Origin: an uncultured Eggerthellaceae bacterium
GTDB taxonomy: Bacteria; Actinomycetota; Coriobacteriia; Coriobacteriales; Eggerthellaceae
Assembly: GCA_910584145.1 (NCBI GenBank)
Contig: CAJTXX010000016.1
Location: forward strand, 1-42,152
Direction of reading: 5' to 3'
DNA length: 42,152 bases
Positions within the stretch are counted from its first letter, which is position 1, and every line of letters begins with the position of its first letter. Position numbers and translations under genes: made by a program. The notes beneath the pieces were generated by a model. It worked only from the letters and a program-made list of their open reading frames with translations, was not told where the DNA came from and searched no databases. Of the stretch, positions 29,270 to 37,974 are shown one piece after another.

Positions 29270-30334
29270 CTACTCACCGATCCCTTCCGCGAGCGCCGCT
29301 ATCTGCTCCAGCACCTCGTCGGGGCGCGGTATCACGCCGCCGGCGCGGCCGAAGAACGCCACAGGAGCGGCGCCTTCCACCGCCAGGCGCACATCCTCGA
29401 CCATCTGGCCCATGTTCATCTCCACCGCGAGATACGCCTTCGCGTTGCAGCCGCGCACAGCCTGCGCCGGGAACGGCCACAGCGTGATGGGCCGCACGAG
29501 CCCCGCCTTGATGCCCGCCGCACGCGCGTCGTTCACCGCGCTGCGGGCGATGCGCGCCGCAGCACCGAAGGCCACCACCACGATATCCGCGTCCTCGGTC
29601 AGGTACTCCTCAGCGCGCACCTCCTCGCGCTCGATGACCGCATAGCGCTCGAAGCGCTCGACGTTCTGCTCGTAGAGCTCGCGCGCATCGAGGCACAGCG
29701 AATTGGTGACGTTGTGCGCCCGCTCGCCGTGCGTGCCGCTCGTCGCCCAGGGCTTCGCCGGCAGGTCGGCCAGGTCGCGCTCGGGCGGCAGCACCACCGG
29801 CTCCATCATCTGGCCGAGCATGCCGTCAGCCAGGATGACCACCGGGGTACGGTACCTGTCGGCCACATCGAATGCCTCGTACACGAGGTCGGCGGCTTCC
29901 TGCACCGTCGACGGCGCGAACACGGGCAGGAAGAAGTCGCCATGCCCCATCGCGCGCGTAGCCTGCCAGTAGTCGGCCTGCGAGGGCTGGATGCTGCCCA
30001 GGCCCGGGCCGCCGCGCTGCACGTTGATGATGACCGCCGGCAGGTCAGCGCCCGCCAGATACGAGATGCCCTCGGTCTTGAGCGACACGCCCGGGCTCGA
30101 CGACGACGTCATGGCGCGCACGCCGCACGATGCGGCGCCGTACACCATGTTGATGGCCGCCACCTCGCTCTCGGCCTGCAAGTACACCCCGTCGCGCTTC
30201 GGCATATGCTTGCTCATATAGGCAGCCAGCTCGGTCTGGGGGGTGATGGGATACCCGAAGAAATACCGGCACCCCGCGCGCATAGCCGCCTCAGCCAGCG
30301 CCTCATTGCCCTTCATCAGCACCTTCTCGCTCAT
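29270..30334 (-). CDS. vorB: 2-oxoacid:ferredoxin oxidoreductase, alpha subunit (VorB-like)
   Basis: 354 residues: opening MSEKVLMKGNEALAEAAMRAG, YFFGYPITPQTE, QAESEVAAINMVYGAA, TSSSSPGVSLKTEGISYLAG, GGPGLGSIQPSQ. The sequence is of the VorB group, named for 3-methyl-2-oxobutanoate (2-ketoisovalerate), though KorA relatives accept other 2-oxoacids. ATG overlaps the ferredoxin stop (ATGA) and has GGGAGGTG five bases upstream. It is part of the order ferredoxin-alpha-beta-gamma. Confidence 0.94.
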   Translation of the reverse strand: MSEKVLMKGNEALAEAAMRAGCRYFFGYPITPQTELAAYMSKHMPKRDGVYLQAESEVAAINMVYGAASCGVRAMTSSSSPGVSLKTEGISYLAGADLPAVIINVQRGGPGLGSIQPSQADYWQATRAMGHGDFFLPVFAPSTVQEAADLVYEAFDVADRYRTPVVILADGMLGQMMEPVVLPPERDLADLPAKPWATSGTHGERAHNVTNSLCLDARELYEQNVERFERYAVIEREEVRAEEYLTEDADIVVVAFGAAARIARSAVNDARAAGIKAGLVRPITLWPFPAQAVRGCNAKAYLAVEMNMGQMVEDVRLAVEGAAPVAFFGRAGGVIPRPDEVLEQIAALAEGIGE

Positions 30335-30549
30335 GCTCTCACCTCCCGATACACCGTTATGGCCACATCGGGGCACATCGTGGCGCACGATGCGCAGCCG
30401 GTGCAAGCATCCTGCTCGATGCACACAGCCGGGTGGTACCCCTTCGGCGTTATCACGTCCATATCGAGCTTCAAGATGGACTGCGGGCACACGCTGACGC
30501 ATATGCCGCACCCCTTGCAGAAGCTCTGATCGATCTCGACCCTGCCCAT
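30331..30549 (-). CDS. 2[4Fe-4S] ferredoxin subunit of the 2-oxoacid oxidoreductase
   Basis: 72 residues with two clusters: CKGCGICVSVCP and CTGCASCATMCP. It is the delta-type subunit that carries electrons out to free ferredoxin. The second ATG (30549) is chosen because AGAGGT lies six bases before it; the first (30564) has no site. It opens the four-gene oxidoreductase set, 77 bp downstream of the first synthetase gene. Confidence 0.95.
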   Translation of the reverse strand: MGRVEIDQSFCKGCGICVSVCPQSILKLDMDVITPKGYHPAVCIEQDACTGCASCATMCPDVAITVYREVRA

Positions 30550-30625
30550 GAAGCGACCTCTCATCGTAAAAGCGAGCGAGCCGCGTCTTCATCGCGGCCC
30601 GCTCCGCTGGCTTGCTCTCCTTGGA

Positions 30626-32401
30626 TTATACCAACCCTTCCGGGACCGTCTGGCGCTGATCGGCCTGCCGTATGGCGACGCGCCGTATCTTGCCGTTGAC
30701 GGTGCGCGGCAGATCGTCTGCGTATTCCACGATGCGAGGATACTTGTACGGAGCGGTCTGCTCCTTCACCCACGCTTGCAGCTCGCACGTCAGCGCTTCG
30801 GTGCCCGTGAAGCCCTCGGCGAGCACCACCGTGGCCTTCACCGCCATGCCGCGCAGCTCGTCAGGCACGCCCGTCACCGCGCATTCGCGCACCGCCGGAT
30901 GCTCCAGCAGCACGCTCTCTATCTCGAAGGGCCCGATGCGGTACCCGCTCGATTTGATGACATCATCATTGCGCCCCACATACCAGTAGTAGCCATCCTC
31001 GTCGGCCCAGGCGGTATCGCCGGTGTGGTACCAGCCGTCGTGCATGACAGCCGCGGTCTTATCGGGGTCGCGATAGTACTCCATCATGATGCCCGCGGGA
31101 TGATCCTCGATGCGTATGCAGATCTCGCCCGTCTCGCCCACATCGCAGCGGCTGCCGTCAGCGCGCAGGACGGCGACGTCATAGAGCGGTACGGGCTTGC
31201 CCATCGAGCCGGGGCGCGGCGTGGAGTTCGTCAGATTGCCGATGGTCAGCGGCGTCTCGGTCTGCCCGAAGCCCTCGTAGATGGTCAGCCCCGTGTGCTC
31301 CTTCCAGAAGTCGAACAGATCGGGGTTCAGCGCCTCGCCGGCCGTGGTGGAGTATTCCAGTGACGACAGGTCGAAGGCGCTCAGGTCCTCCTGCATCATC
31401 AGGCGGTACATCGTGGGCGGCGCGCAGAACGTGGTGACGCCATAGCGGCCGATCAGATCGAGCATCTCGCTGGCGTGGAAGCGGTCGAAATCGTACGTCA
31501 GCACGCACGCCTCCATCAGCCACTGCCCGTAGAACTTGCCCCACACGGCCTTGCCCCAACCGGTATCGGCGATGGTGAAATGGATGCCGTCGGGGCGCAC
31601 GTTGTGCCAATGCTTCGCGGTCATCAGGTGCCCGAGCGAATACAGGGCGTCATGCATGACCATCTTCGGGTTGCCCGACGTGCCCGACGAGAAGTACAGC
31701 AGCATGGGCTCGGCGGCCAGCGTCTCGCGGCGCTCGAAGCCCGCGCTCGCCGCGCGCACCTCGGTGTTGAAATCGAGCCAGCCTGCGCGCTCGATGCCGA
31801 GAGCGCAGATGCCCTCAGGGCCGGAGAGCGCGCTGCCGAAGCCCTGGCCGCCATCGAGCAGGCTGCCGTCGGCGGCGCGCTCGGTCAGGCCCGCACCGGC
31901 CGGGTTCACCAGTATGAGCGTCTCCACCGTGGGGCACTCGCCCACCACCGCATCCACCACATCGGCCACATCGCCCGCGCTCGTGGCGATGACCGCCTTG
32001 ATGCCCGCGCCGTTCAGGCGGTATGACATGTCGTGCTCTTTCAGCATGAAGGTGGCCGGCACCATCACCGCGCCGAGCTTTGCCAGCGCGAGCGCCGTGA
32101 ACCAGAACTGGTAATGGCGGCGCAGCACCACCAGCACCCTGTCGCCGCGCCCGATACCCTGAGCGGCCAGGAAGCTCGCAGTCTTGTCAGACCACTCCTT
32201 CATGTCGGCGAAGGTGAATACGTGCTCCTCCCCTTCGGGGTTGCACCACACCATAGCGCGCCTCTCAGGGTCGTTCACGGCGATGTCGTCCACGACATCG
32301 TAGGCGAAATTGTAGGTGGGCTCATTATGCAGCGAGAAGGCGGTCAGCAAGCCGTTCTCGTCGTATGCTTCATCAACGTATCTGCGGTGTATCTCTCTCA
32401 T
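30626..32401 (-). CDS. AMP-forming acyl-CoA synthetase, medium-chain (MACS) type, first copy
   Basis: 591 residues from the ATG at 32401. YNFAYDVVDDI (30-40) and P-loop SSGTSGNPK (238-246), GFGQTE, YRIGPFEIES and C-terminal VNGKIRRVAIR are all conserved. It carries an insert of about 35 residues (170-203) not present in the second copy, in a region before the P-loop. AGGA is eight bases upstream of the ATG; upstream ATGs in frame are less likely. Together with 25646-27319 it flanks the oxidoreductase. A role in taking acyl-CoA to acid and ATP, or the reverse, is inferred. Confidence 0.9.
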   Translation of the reverse strand: MREIHRRYVDEAYDENGLLTAFSLHNEPTYNFAYDVVDDIAVNDPERRAMVWCNPEGEEHVFTFADMKEWSDKTASFLAAQGIGRGDRVLVVLRRHYQFWFTALALAKLGAVMVPATFMLKEHDMSYRLNGAGIKAVIATSAGDVADVVDAVVGECPTVETLILVNPAGAGLTERAADGSLLDGGQGFGSALSGPEGICALGIERAGWLDFNTEVRAASAGFERRETLAAEPMLLYFSSGTSGNPKMVMHDALYSLGHLMTAKHWHNVRPDGIHFTIADTGWGKAVWGKFYGQWLMEACVLTYDFDRFHASEMLDLIGRYGVTTFCAPPTMYRLMMQEDLSAFDLSSLEYSTTAGEALNPDLFDFWKEHTGLTIYEGFGQTETPLTIGNLTNSTPRPGSMGKPVPLYDVAVLRADGSRCDVGETGEICIRIEDHPAGIMMEYYRDPDKTAAVMHDGWYHTGDTAWADEDGYYWYVGRNDDVIKSSGYRIGPFEIESVLLEHPAVRECAVTGVPDELRGMAVKATVVLAEGFTGTEALTCELQAWVKEQTAPYKYPRIVEYADDLPRTVNGKIRRVAIRQADQRQTVPEGLV

Positions 32402-32460
32402 CTCTCGTTTCCTGACGGACATGCAGCGGATGGCTGCGGTGGGCAAGGTAGCGGGGTTTT

Positions 32461-32490
32461 AGGTGCGCAGCCGACGCGCGGCGCGCACCT
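32461..32490 (-). terminator. Hairpin between XRE-cupin and acyl-CoA synthetase genes
   Basis: AGGTGCGC (32461-32468) and GCGCACCT (32483-32490) form an 8-bp stem that begins at the XRE-cupin stop codon. On the minus strand the following bases are TAAAACCCC, not a T-run. It may act as an attenuator or mRNA-stability element that lowers synthetase expression relative to the regulator. Confidence 0.4.
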
Positions 32491-33073
32491 AGATAATCTC
32501 CTTGCCCTGAGGTTTCAACACGATGGCCAAGAACGTGCACGGCTCGCCGCCGCAGGCTATCATGCCGTGGCCGCGCCCCGAATCGTACATGACGAGGTCG
32601 CCCGGGCCGATCTCCTCCACGTGGTCCTCGAAGGCGAAGCGCAAGCGGCCCGATATGACGTAGTCGATCTCCTGCCCCTCATGGTAGGACAGGTGGATGG
32701 GAGCGTCCTGCGCATCTTCGCTATACGGCGCCGTCACCAAGAACGGCTCGGCCAGCTTATCGCGGAAGTACGGCGCCTTGTGCAGGTACTCGAAGCCAGC
32801 GCGGCGCTTGATGACCAGCCCGTCGGCCGCGCGCGTCGTGCAGTAGCCCCGCAGATGCGGCGTCTCGCCGGTCAAGAGCTCGATCACATCGACGCCCAGC
32901 TTGTTGGCGCATTTATACAGGAACGTAAAGGAGAGGTCCTGCGTACCCGATTCCTGCCGCTCGTACTCATCGACCGCACGGCCAGTGGCCTCAGCCATCT
33001 CCTCGGCGGTGTAGCCCAGGTCCTCGCGCAGGATGCGTATGCGGTTGGCGATTTCCTTGATATCCGGCTCCAT
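32489..33073 (-). CDS. XRE-family regulator with cupin sensor domain (first copy)
   Basis: 194 residues: XRE helix-turn-helix (about 6-62, RIRILREDLGYTAEEMAEATG) and a cupin (about 115-190) with YHEGQEIDYVISG and SGRGHGM supplying metal-type residues. First gene of the catabolic operon, so it is the natural candidate to control it; the ligand may be an acyl-CoA or acid, which is inference. GGGAGG lies five bases before the ATG. Confidence 0.9.
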   Translation of the reverse strand: MEPDIKEIANRIRILREDLGYTAEEMAEATGRAVDEYERQESGTQDLSFTFLYKCANKLGVDVIELLTGETPHLRGYCTTRAADGLVIKRRAGFEYLHKAPYFRDKLAEPFLVTAPYSEDAQDAPIHLSYHEGQEIDYVISGRLRFAFEDHVEEIGPGDLVMYDSGRGHGMIACGGEPCTFLAIVLKPQGKEII

Positions 33074-33105
33074 GATTGCCTCCCGTCTGCTGGATGAAAG
33101 ACATC

Positions 33106-33134
33106 ATAATAGCGCTAGATGCGCTACGGTTCAG
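33106..33134 (-). promoter_or_regulatory. Promoter of the 2-oxoacid operon with inverted repeat in the spacer
   Basis: Minus strand CTGAAC (33134-33129), 17 bp, TATTAT (33111-33106; 5 of 6). Between the boxes lies AGCGC-TAGAT-GCGCT (33111-33125), an inverted repeat that is a candidate operator for the XRE-cupin protein coded just downstream. The -35 overlaps the end of rsmB. Confidence 0.5.
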
Positions 33135-34462
33135 CGCTCTTTCAGTATTTCGGCGCAGAAATGGCTGTCGCAGCCGCCGGGCGTCAGGGCGGGCTGCATG
33201 ATGCCGCCATCGGGCAGGTGGAAGGCGCTGCCCGCTCCGCTTCCCAGGAATACGCGCACCACGTCCTCGTTCTCGGCGGGCGATACGGTGCAGGTGGCGT
33301 ACACGAGCGCGCCGGCGGGCGCCACGTGCTCGGCGGCGCTCGCGAGCAGGCGCGCATCGAGGGCGGCCGCTCGCGCGATGCTCTCCGGCTCGATGCGCCA
33401 GCGTATCTCCGGATGGCGGCGCAGCGTGCCCAAGCCGGTGCACGGCGCGTCGATGAGCACGGCGCTGAACCGCTCGTCACCGAGCACCGGCACCAGGTCG
33501 GCAGCGTCAGCCGTTACGATGCGCGTCACGTCCGCACCGCATGCCCGCGCGCGCTCGCGCAGCACCTCGGCTTTGCCTGCCACGTTGTCGACGCAGACCA
33601 GATGGTCGAGCTGGCGTCCATGCAGGCGCATGCAGGCGCTCTGCACGAGCACCGTCTTGGTGCCGCGCCCGGCCCCTATCTCGAGCAGGCTGCCATCAGC
33701 GCGCTCGGCCGCCCTGAGCGCCACCATCTGCGCAGCGGCATCGGAGACGATCAGCTTCCCTGCATCCAGGAGGGTCTTCACGGCCGGGCGCGCCACATCA
33801 GCCGCGTCGGCGAGCCGCACGCAGCCGGGTATGCCCGGAACAGCCTCGAATGCCGCACCAGCCGCCCTGAGCGCCGCTGTCACCTCCGCATCGGATGCTG
33901 TTATGGCATTCACAGACGCGAACACCGGCGGTTGCCCGTTCGACGCTTCCATGAACGAGCGCGCCCGCTCTGGGCCCATCCAGGCTATCAGGTCCTCTGC
34001 GAGCCATGTCGGGAAGCCGTACCGGATGGCGGCAGAGCGCACATCACAGCCCTCCATGATGCGCCCGAGCTCCTCCACCGTGCGCGCCGCGCGGCGCAGC
34101 ACCGCATTCGCCAGGCCGCGCGCCCGCGGCGCTACGCGCGCGGCCAGCTCGACGCCTTGGTCGACCGCAGCATACGGGCTGCGGCCCAGGTAGAGCATCT
34201 CGTACACCGATATCCGCAGCGCATCGCGCAGGTGGGGTTTCACGTCGCGCGGGCTATCCATGGAGCGGTCGAGCACCTCGTCGAGCACGCCCTGCGTCTG
34301 CACCACGCCCACCGCGAGCAAGGCGGCGAAGGCGCGGTCGCTGCCATCGAGGGCGCGCCCATCGAGCACACCGGGCAGGATATCGCGCACGAACGCATCG
34401 CGGCAGCGCACGCGCTTGCCGGCTTCGAGCGCCGCGCGCCGCGCCGGGCTCAAGCGGCTCAT
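33131..34462 (-). CDS. rsmB: 16S rRNA (cytosine-967-C5) methyltransferase RsmB
   Basis: 443 residues. N-terminal NusB-like RNA-binding domain (about 1-140) and a SAM methyltransferase: EIGAGRGTKT (SAM loop), DAPCTGLGTLRRHPEIRWR and ATCTVSPAENEDVV with the nucleophile and release cysteines. The start overlaps the fmt stop by 4 nt (ATGA). fmt-rsmB pairing is common; def follows the usual def-fmt-rsmB order. Confidence 0.95.
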   Translation of the reverse strand: MSRLSPARRAALEAGKRVRCRDAFVRDILPGVLDGRALDGSDRAFAALLAVGVVQTQGVLDEVLDRSMDSPRDVKPHLRDALRISVYEMLYLGRSPYAAVDQGVELAARVAPRARGLANAVLRRAARTVEELGRIMEGCDVRSAAIRYGFPTWLAEDLIAWMGPERARSFMEASNGQPPVFASVNAITASDAEVTAALRAAGAAFEAVPGIPGCVRLADAADVARPAVKTLLDAGKLIVSDAAAQMVALRAAERADGSLLEIGAGRGTKTVLVQSACMRLHGRQLDHLVCVDNVAGKAEVLRERARACGADVTRIVTADAADLVPVLGDERFSAVLIDAPCTGLGTLRRHPEIRWRIEPESIARAAALDARLLASAAEHVAPAGALVYATCTVSPAENEDVVRVFLGSGAGSAFHLPDGGIMQPALTPGGCDSHFCAEILKER

Positions 34463-35379
34463 GCGCTCCAGGCCGCCTGCCCCGAGCGCACCTCAAGGCT
34501 GCCTGCCGCGAAATCGGCTGCTGCCATCTGGCGCTTGCCGTCAGGCTTGAGCTCGAGCACCTCAAGCGCGCCCTGCGCGCAGCCCAGCAACAGCCGCTTC
34601 CCCTCGAAGGACACGCTGCCCGGCTCCGCTGCCATGCTCGGCTGCGCCGCAGCCTTCACGATGCGCACGCGCTTGCCGGCTATGGTGCAGCGCGCCGGGT
34701 GCGCATCATCAGAGGCCAGCACGCGCCTGATGGCGACCTCAGCTGGCTCGGCGGGGTCGAGGTCGAGCTGACCCTTCTCTATCTTGTGAGCATAGGTTGC
34801 CTGCGCTTCATCCTGCGCGACCCATCGCAGACCGCCCGATGCGAGCTGATCGAGCGCGCTCAGCAGCGCGCGAGCTCCCAGATTCGCCAGCTCGTCGGTG
34901 AGCGAAGCAGCATCCTTGCCCGTGGCATCGACGCGCCGTACGATGCAGAAATCGCCGGTGTCGAGCCCTTCTTCCATGCGCATGATGCACACGCCGGCCT
35001 CCGCGTCACCCGCCAAGATGGCATGCTGGATGGGCGCCGCGCCGCGCCACCGCGGCAAGATGGAGGCATGCACGTTCAAGCACGGCGCGATATCGAGCAC
35101 CTCGCGCGGCAAGATGGCCCCGTACGCCGCGACGCAGATCGCATCCGGGCGCAGATCGGCCAACGCCCGCTGCACCTCCGCATCGCGCAGCGTCTTCGGC
35201 GTGGATACGGGCAGCCCCAGGCTGCTCGCGAGCTCCTTCACCGGCGAAGGCGAGAGCGCACGGCCCCGGCCGCGCACCGCATCGGGGCGCGTGTACACCT
35301 CCACCACCTCATGAGCGCACGCGAGCTCTTCCAGGATGGTCGCCGAGAACGACGGCGTCCCCATGAACACGACGCGCAT
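34459..35379 (-). CDS. fmt: Methionyl-tRNA formyltransferase
   Basis: Formylates initiator Met-tRNA with 10-formyl-THF. 306 residues: N-terminal Rossmann domain with the active residues N102, H104 and D140 in NVHASILPRWRGAAPIQ and GLDTGD, and a C-terminal OB-like domain. Four bp behind def, so deformylase and formylase are coexpressed. Confidence 0.96.
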   Translation of the reverse strand: MRVVFMGTPSFSATILEELACAHEVVEVYTRPDAVRGRGRALSPSPVKELASSLGLPVSTPKTLRDAEVQRALADLRPDAICVAAYGAILPREVLDIAPCLNVHASILPRWRGAAPIQHAILAGDAEAGVCIMRMEEGLDTGDFCIVRRVDATGKDAASLTDELANLGARALLSALDQLASGGLRWVAQDEAQATYAHKIEKGQLDLDPAEPAEVAIRRVLASDDAHPARCTIAGKRVRIVKAAAQPSMAAEPGSVSFEGKRLLLGCAQGALEVLELKPDGKRQMAAADFAAGSLEVRSGQAAWSA

Positions 35380-35383
35380 GCGC

Positions 35384-35935
35384 TCAGGCCTCCACGTCTA
35401 TCTGGGACTCGCCCGGCTTCGCACCCATCGCGACAGCGCGGTCGTATGCCTGGATGGCCTTGATGCGCACCGCCGGCTCGCAGGCCTCGAACAGCGTGCG
35501 CCCGTTCAGGTGGTCTATCTCGTGCTGGAGGCAGCGGCCGAGCAGCCCATCGCCCTCGATCTCCCACTCCTCGCCATCGAGGTCGAAGTAGCGCACGCGC
35601 GCCCACGGCTGGCGCGCCACCGGCACGCTGATGCCCGGGCACGACAGGCAGGCCTCCCGGTCGGTCACCGGCTCGCCGCGCAGCTCTTGTATCTCGGGGT
35701 TCACCAGGAATATGGGGTTGCGCGTAGCGGTATCCTCACCATCCCAGTCGACGTCTATCACGATGAACCGGATGCCGCAGCCCACCTGCGGGGCCGCCAG
35801 GCCGCACCCGTTGTTCGCATACATCATCTTCGCCATCTGCTTGCCCAGCTTCAGCAGGTCGCGGTCGCCGGGAGTGCAGGGCTCGCATATCTCCCGCAAG
35901 CCCGGGTCGGGCGATTGCACTATCTTCAAGCTCAT
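35384..35935 (-). CDS. def: Peptide deformylase
   Basis: Removes the N-formyl group from nascent proteins. 183 residues with GCGLAAPQ (43-50), a second motif EACLS (94-98) with metal ligand C96, and QHEIDH (137-142) with H138, E139 and H142. EACLS replaces the canonical EGCLS glycine by alanine. AAGGAG is six bases before the ATG. Confidence 0.95.
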   Translation of the reverse strand: MSLKIVQSPDPGLREICEPCTPGDRDLLKLGKQMAKMMYANNGCGLAAPQVGCGIRFIVIDVDWDGEDTATRNPIFLVNPEIQELRGEPVTDREACLSCPGISVPVARQPWARVRYFDLDGEEWEIEGDGLLGRCLQHEIDHLNGRTLFEACEPAVRIKAIQAYDRAVAMGAKPGESQIDVEA

Positions 35936-36030
35936 CTGATGCTCCTTACGCGTTCATGCTCTGATCTTCTGCCTTATCGGCGCTATTGTGGACCGTGCGC
36001 CCGCCGCTGTCCATCGCATGCGCCGAAAAA

Positions 36031-37860
36031 CTATCGCGGGAGGCTGCGCGAGCGGCGCAGCTGGGTCAGGCGCTGTTGCATGGCCACGAGCTCGTTGAAT
36101 GCCGCATCGGCATCGCCCGCCTCGCCGCGCGCCATCTTCGCTTTCAGCGCCGCCATCGCCTCCTCGCCATCCCCGATCGACAGCTCGTTGGCCAGATAGG
36201 CCAGCGTGCTCTCGGGCCGAGCGCCCTGCCCGGGGGACGCCGCCGTCAAGATGCCGGGCGCGCGCCCATCCACCGCTGACGCCTTCGCGATGAGCTCGGC
36301 CGCCCCGATGCCCGGGTCCTCCATGAGCGCCGCCACCAGCGCGTCGGCGATGGTGGCATGCGCGCGGTCGTGCCAACGCGTCTTAGCCATCGTATCGGCG
36401 AACCCGAGCGCGAGCAGCGGGTTCTGCGCCGCGAGGCCCAAGAACTCGCGCTCGAAGCGCAGCCGGTTCATCTCCGCCTCGGGAATATCCACCGCTGCCC
36501 GCCGCGGCGCTTCGCGCTCCCCAACCGCCACCGCCGCAGCCGCAGCCGGCGCTTTCAGCGCCGCCAGCTTATCGAGCGCGTCGGCCTCCCGCACGTGCAC
36601 CATGCCGGCGATCTGCGCCGCGTAGTCCTTCGCCAGCACCGATTCCTTGATCGGCGCGAGCACCTGCAACGCATCGGCGAGCGCGGCGCTGCGCCCCTCG
36701 GCCGTGCCGATATCGTAGCGCTCGATGCGCCGCTCGATGCCATACACCAAAAGCGGCTTCGCCGCCGCCAAAAGCTCGCTCATGCCCGCCTCGCCGCGCG
36801 CGGCTATGAACTCCGCCGGGTCGAGCCCGTCGGGCAGCGTCACCGCGCAGATATCCATCTTGGTCTTGCCCGCCTCGGGCGTCATGGCGTAATCGATGAA
36901 CTGGAGCGCGCGCTCAGCCGCGCGCTGCCCCGCCTCGTCGCCGTCGAACAGGTACACGATGCGCCGCCCCGCATGCCGCGACAGCTGCCTGATATGGTTC
37001 ATGGTCAGCGCCGTGCCGAGCGTGGCCACCGCATTGCGGATGCCCGCCTCATGCAGCGCTATCACGTCCGTGTACCCCTCCACCACGATGGCCGTGCCGC
37101 TCGAAGCCATGTGCGATTTCGCCTTGTCGAGCGCGTAGAGCACCTGCGATTTATGGAAGATGGGCGTCTCCTGCGAGTTGAGGTACTTCGGGTTGCCGTC
37201 GCCCATCACGCGCCCGCCGAAGGCGATGCATGCGCCCGACGCATCGTCGATCGGGAACATCACGCGCTCGAAGAAGCGGTCGCGCAGCCGCCCCGACCCG
37301 TCGCGCGTCGCCACGTTCGCCTCCAGCATCTCCTCGCCTGTGAAGCCGAGCGAGGACAGATGGCGGATGAGCGTCCCGTTGCCCGGCGCATAGCCCAGCT
37401 CCCACGCCTTCGGCACGCTGCCCCCGAAGCCGCGCCCGGCCAGGTACTCGCGCGCCTTGGCGGCACCGGCAGAGCTGCCGCGCATCAGCTGGTTATGGAA
37501 GAACGCCGCCGCCTCGCGGCACACCTCGCGCAGGCGCTGCTTGCGCCCCTGCGACACGCCGCGCCCGCCGCCATCCTCGATGTCGATGTGCGCGCGGTCG
37601 GCGAGGAAGTGGATGGCCTCGCCGAACGACAGGTCCTCGGTCTTCATCACATAGCTGAACACATCGCCCCCCTCACCGCAGCCGAAGCAGTGCCACAGCT
37701 GCGTGTTGGGGTCGATCTTGCACGAGGGCGTGCGCTCGTTATGGAAGGGGCAGCAGCACCAGAAATCGCGCCCGCGCTGGCGCAGCTGCTGGCGCTCGCC
37801 GAACAGGCTCACGATATCGCTCGCCTCGCGGACCTTCTGTATGTCGTCGTCGCTGACCAT
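36031..37860 (-). CDS. dnaG: DNA primase
   Basis: Makes RNA primers for replication. 609 residues: CHC2 zinc finger (C37, H40, C58, C61 in CPFHNERTPSC ... HCFGCGEGGD), TOPRIM fold with VVEGYTDVIALH and LFDGDEAGQ, and a C-terminal helicase-interaction domain. Normal length and order. 95 bp separates it from def. It diverges from the dGTPase-like gene. Confidence 0.97.
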   Translation of the reverse strand: MVSDDDIQKVREASDIVSLFGERQQLRQRGRDFWCCCPFHNERTPSCKIDPNTQLWHCFGCGEGGDVFSYVMKTEDLSFGEAIHFLADRAHIDIEDGGGRGVSQGRKQRLREVCREAAAFFHNQLMRGSSAGAAKAREYLAGRGFGGSVPKAWELGYAPGNGTLIRHLSSLGFTGEEMLEANVATRDGSGRLRDRFFERVMFPIDDASGACIAFGGRVMGDGNPKYLNSQETPIFHKSQVLYALDKAKSHMASSGTAIVVEGYTDVIALHEAGIRNAVATLGTALTMNHIRQLSRHAGRRIVYLFDGDEAGQRAAERALQFIDYAMTPEAGKTKMDICAVTLPDGLDPAEFIAARGEAGMSELLAAAKPLLVYGIERRIERYDIGTAEGRSAALADALQVLAPIKESVLAKDYAAQIAGMVHVREADALDKLAALKAPAAAAAVAVGEREAPRRAAVDIPEAEMNRLRFEREFLGLAAQNPLLALGFADTMAKTRWHDRAHATIADALVAALMEDPGIGAAELIAKASAVDGRAPGILTAASPGQGARPESTLAYLANELSIGDGEEAMAALKAKMARGEAGDADAAFNELVAMQQRLTQLRRSRSLPR

Positions 37861-37931
37861 GCGCGCTTCTCGCTCCTCATATATCGTTATAGAGAATCAT
37901 AGAGCAGCCGACCCGCCGCATCCTGTATGAA

Positions 37932-37940
37932 TGCTATCAT
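37932..37940 (+). promoter_or_regulatory. Extended -10 promoter of the dGTPase-like gene
   Basis: TGCTATCAT (37932-37940) fits TGnTATAAT with one mismatch. It would start transcription near 37947, leaving a leader of about 28 nt with AGAGGAG. The short AT-rich divergent region 37861-37974 also holds the dnaG promoter, which I could not define. Confidence 0.4.
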
Positions 37941-37974
37941 TTCGGGAAAATGGACCCAGAGGAGCGTACCCGTT

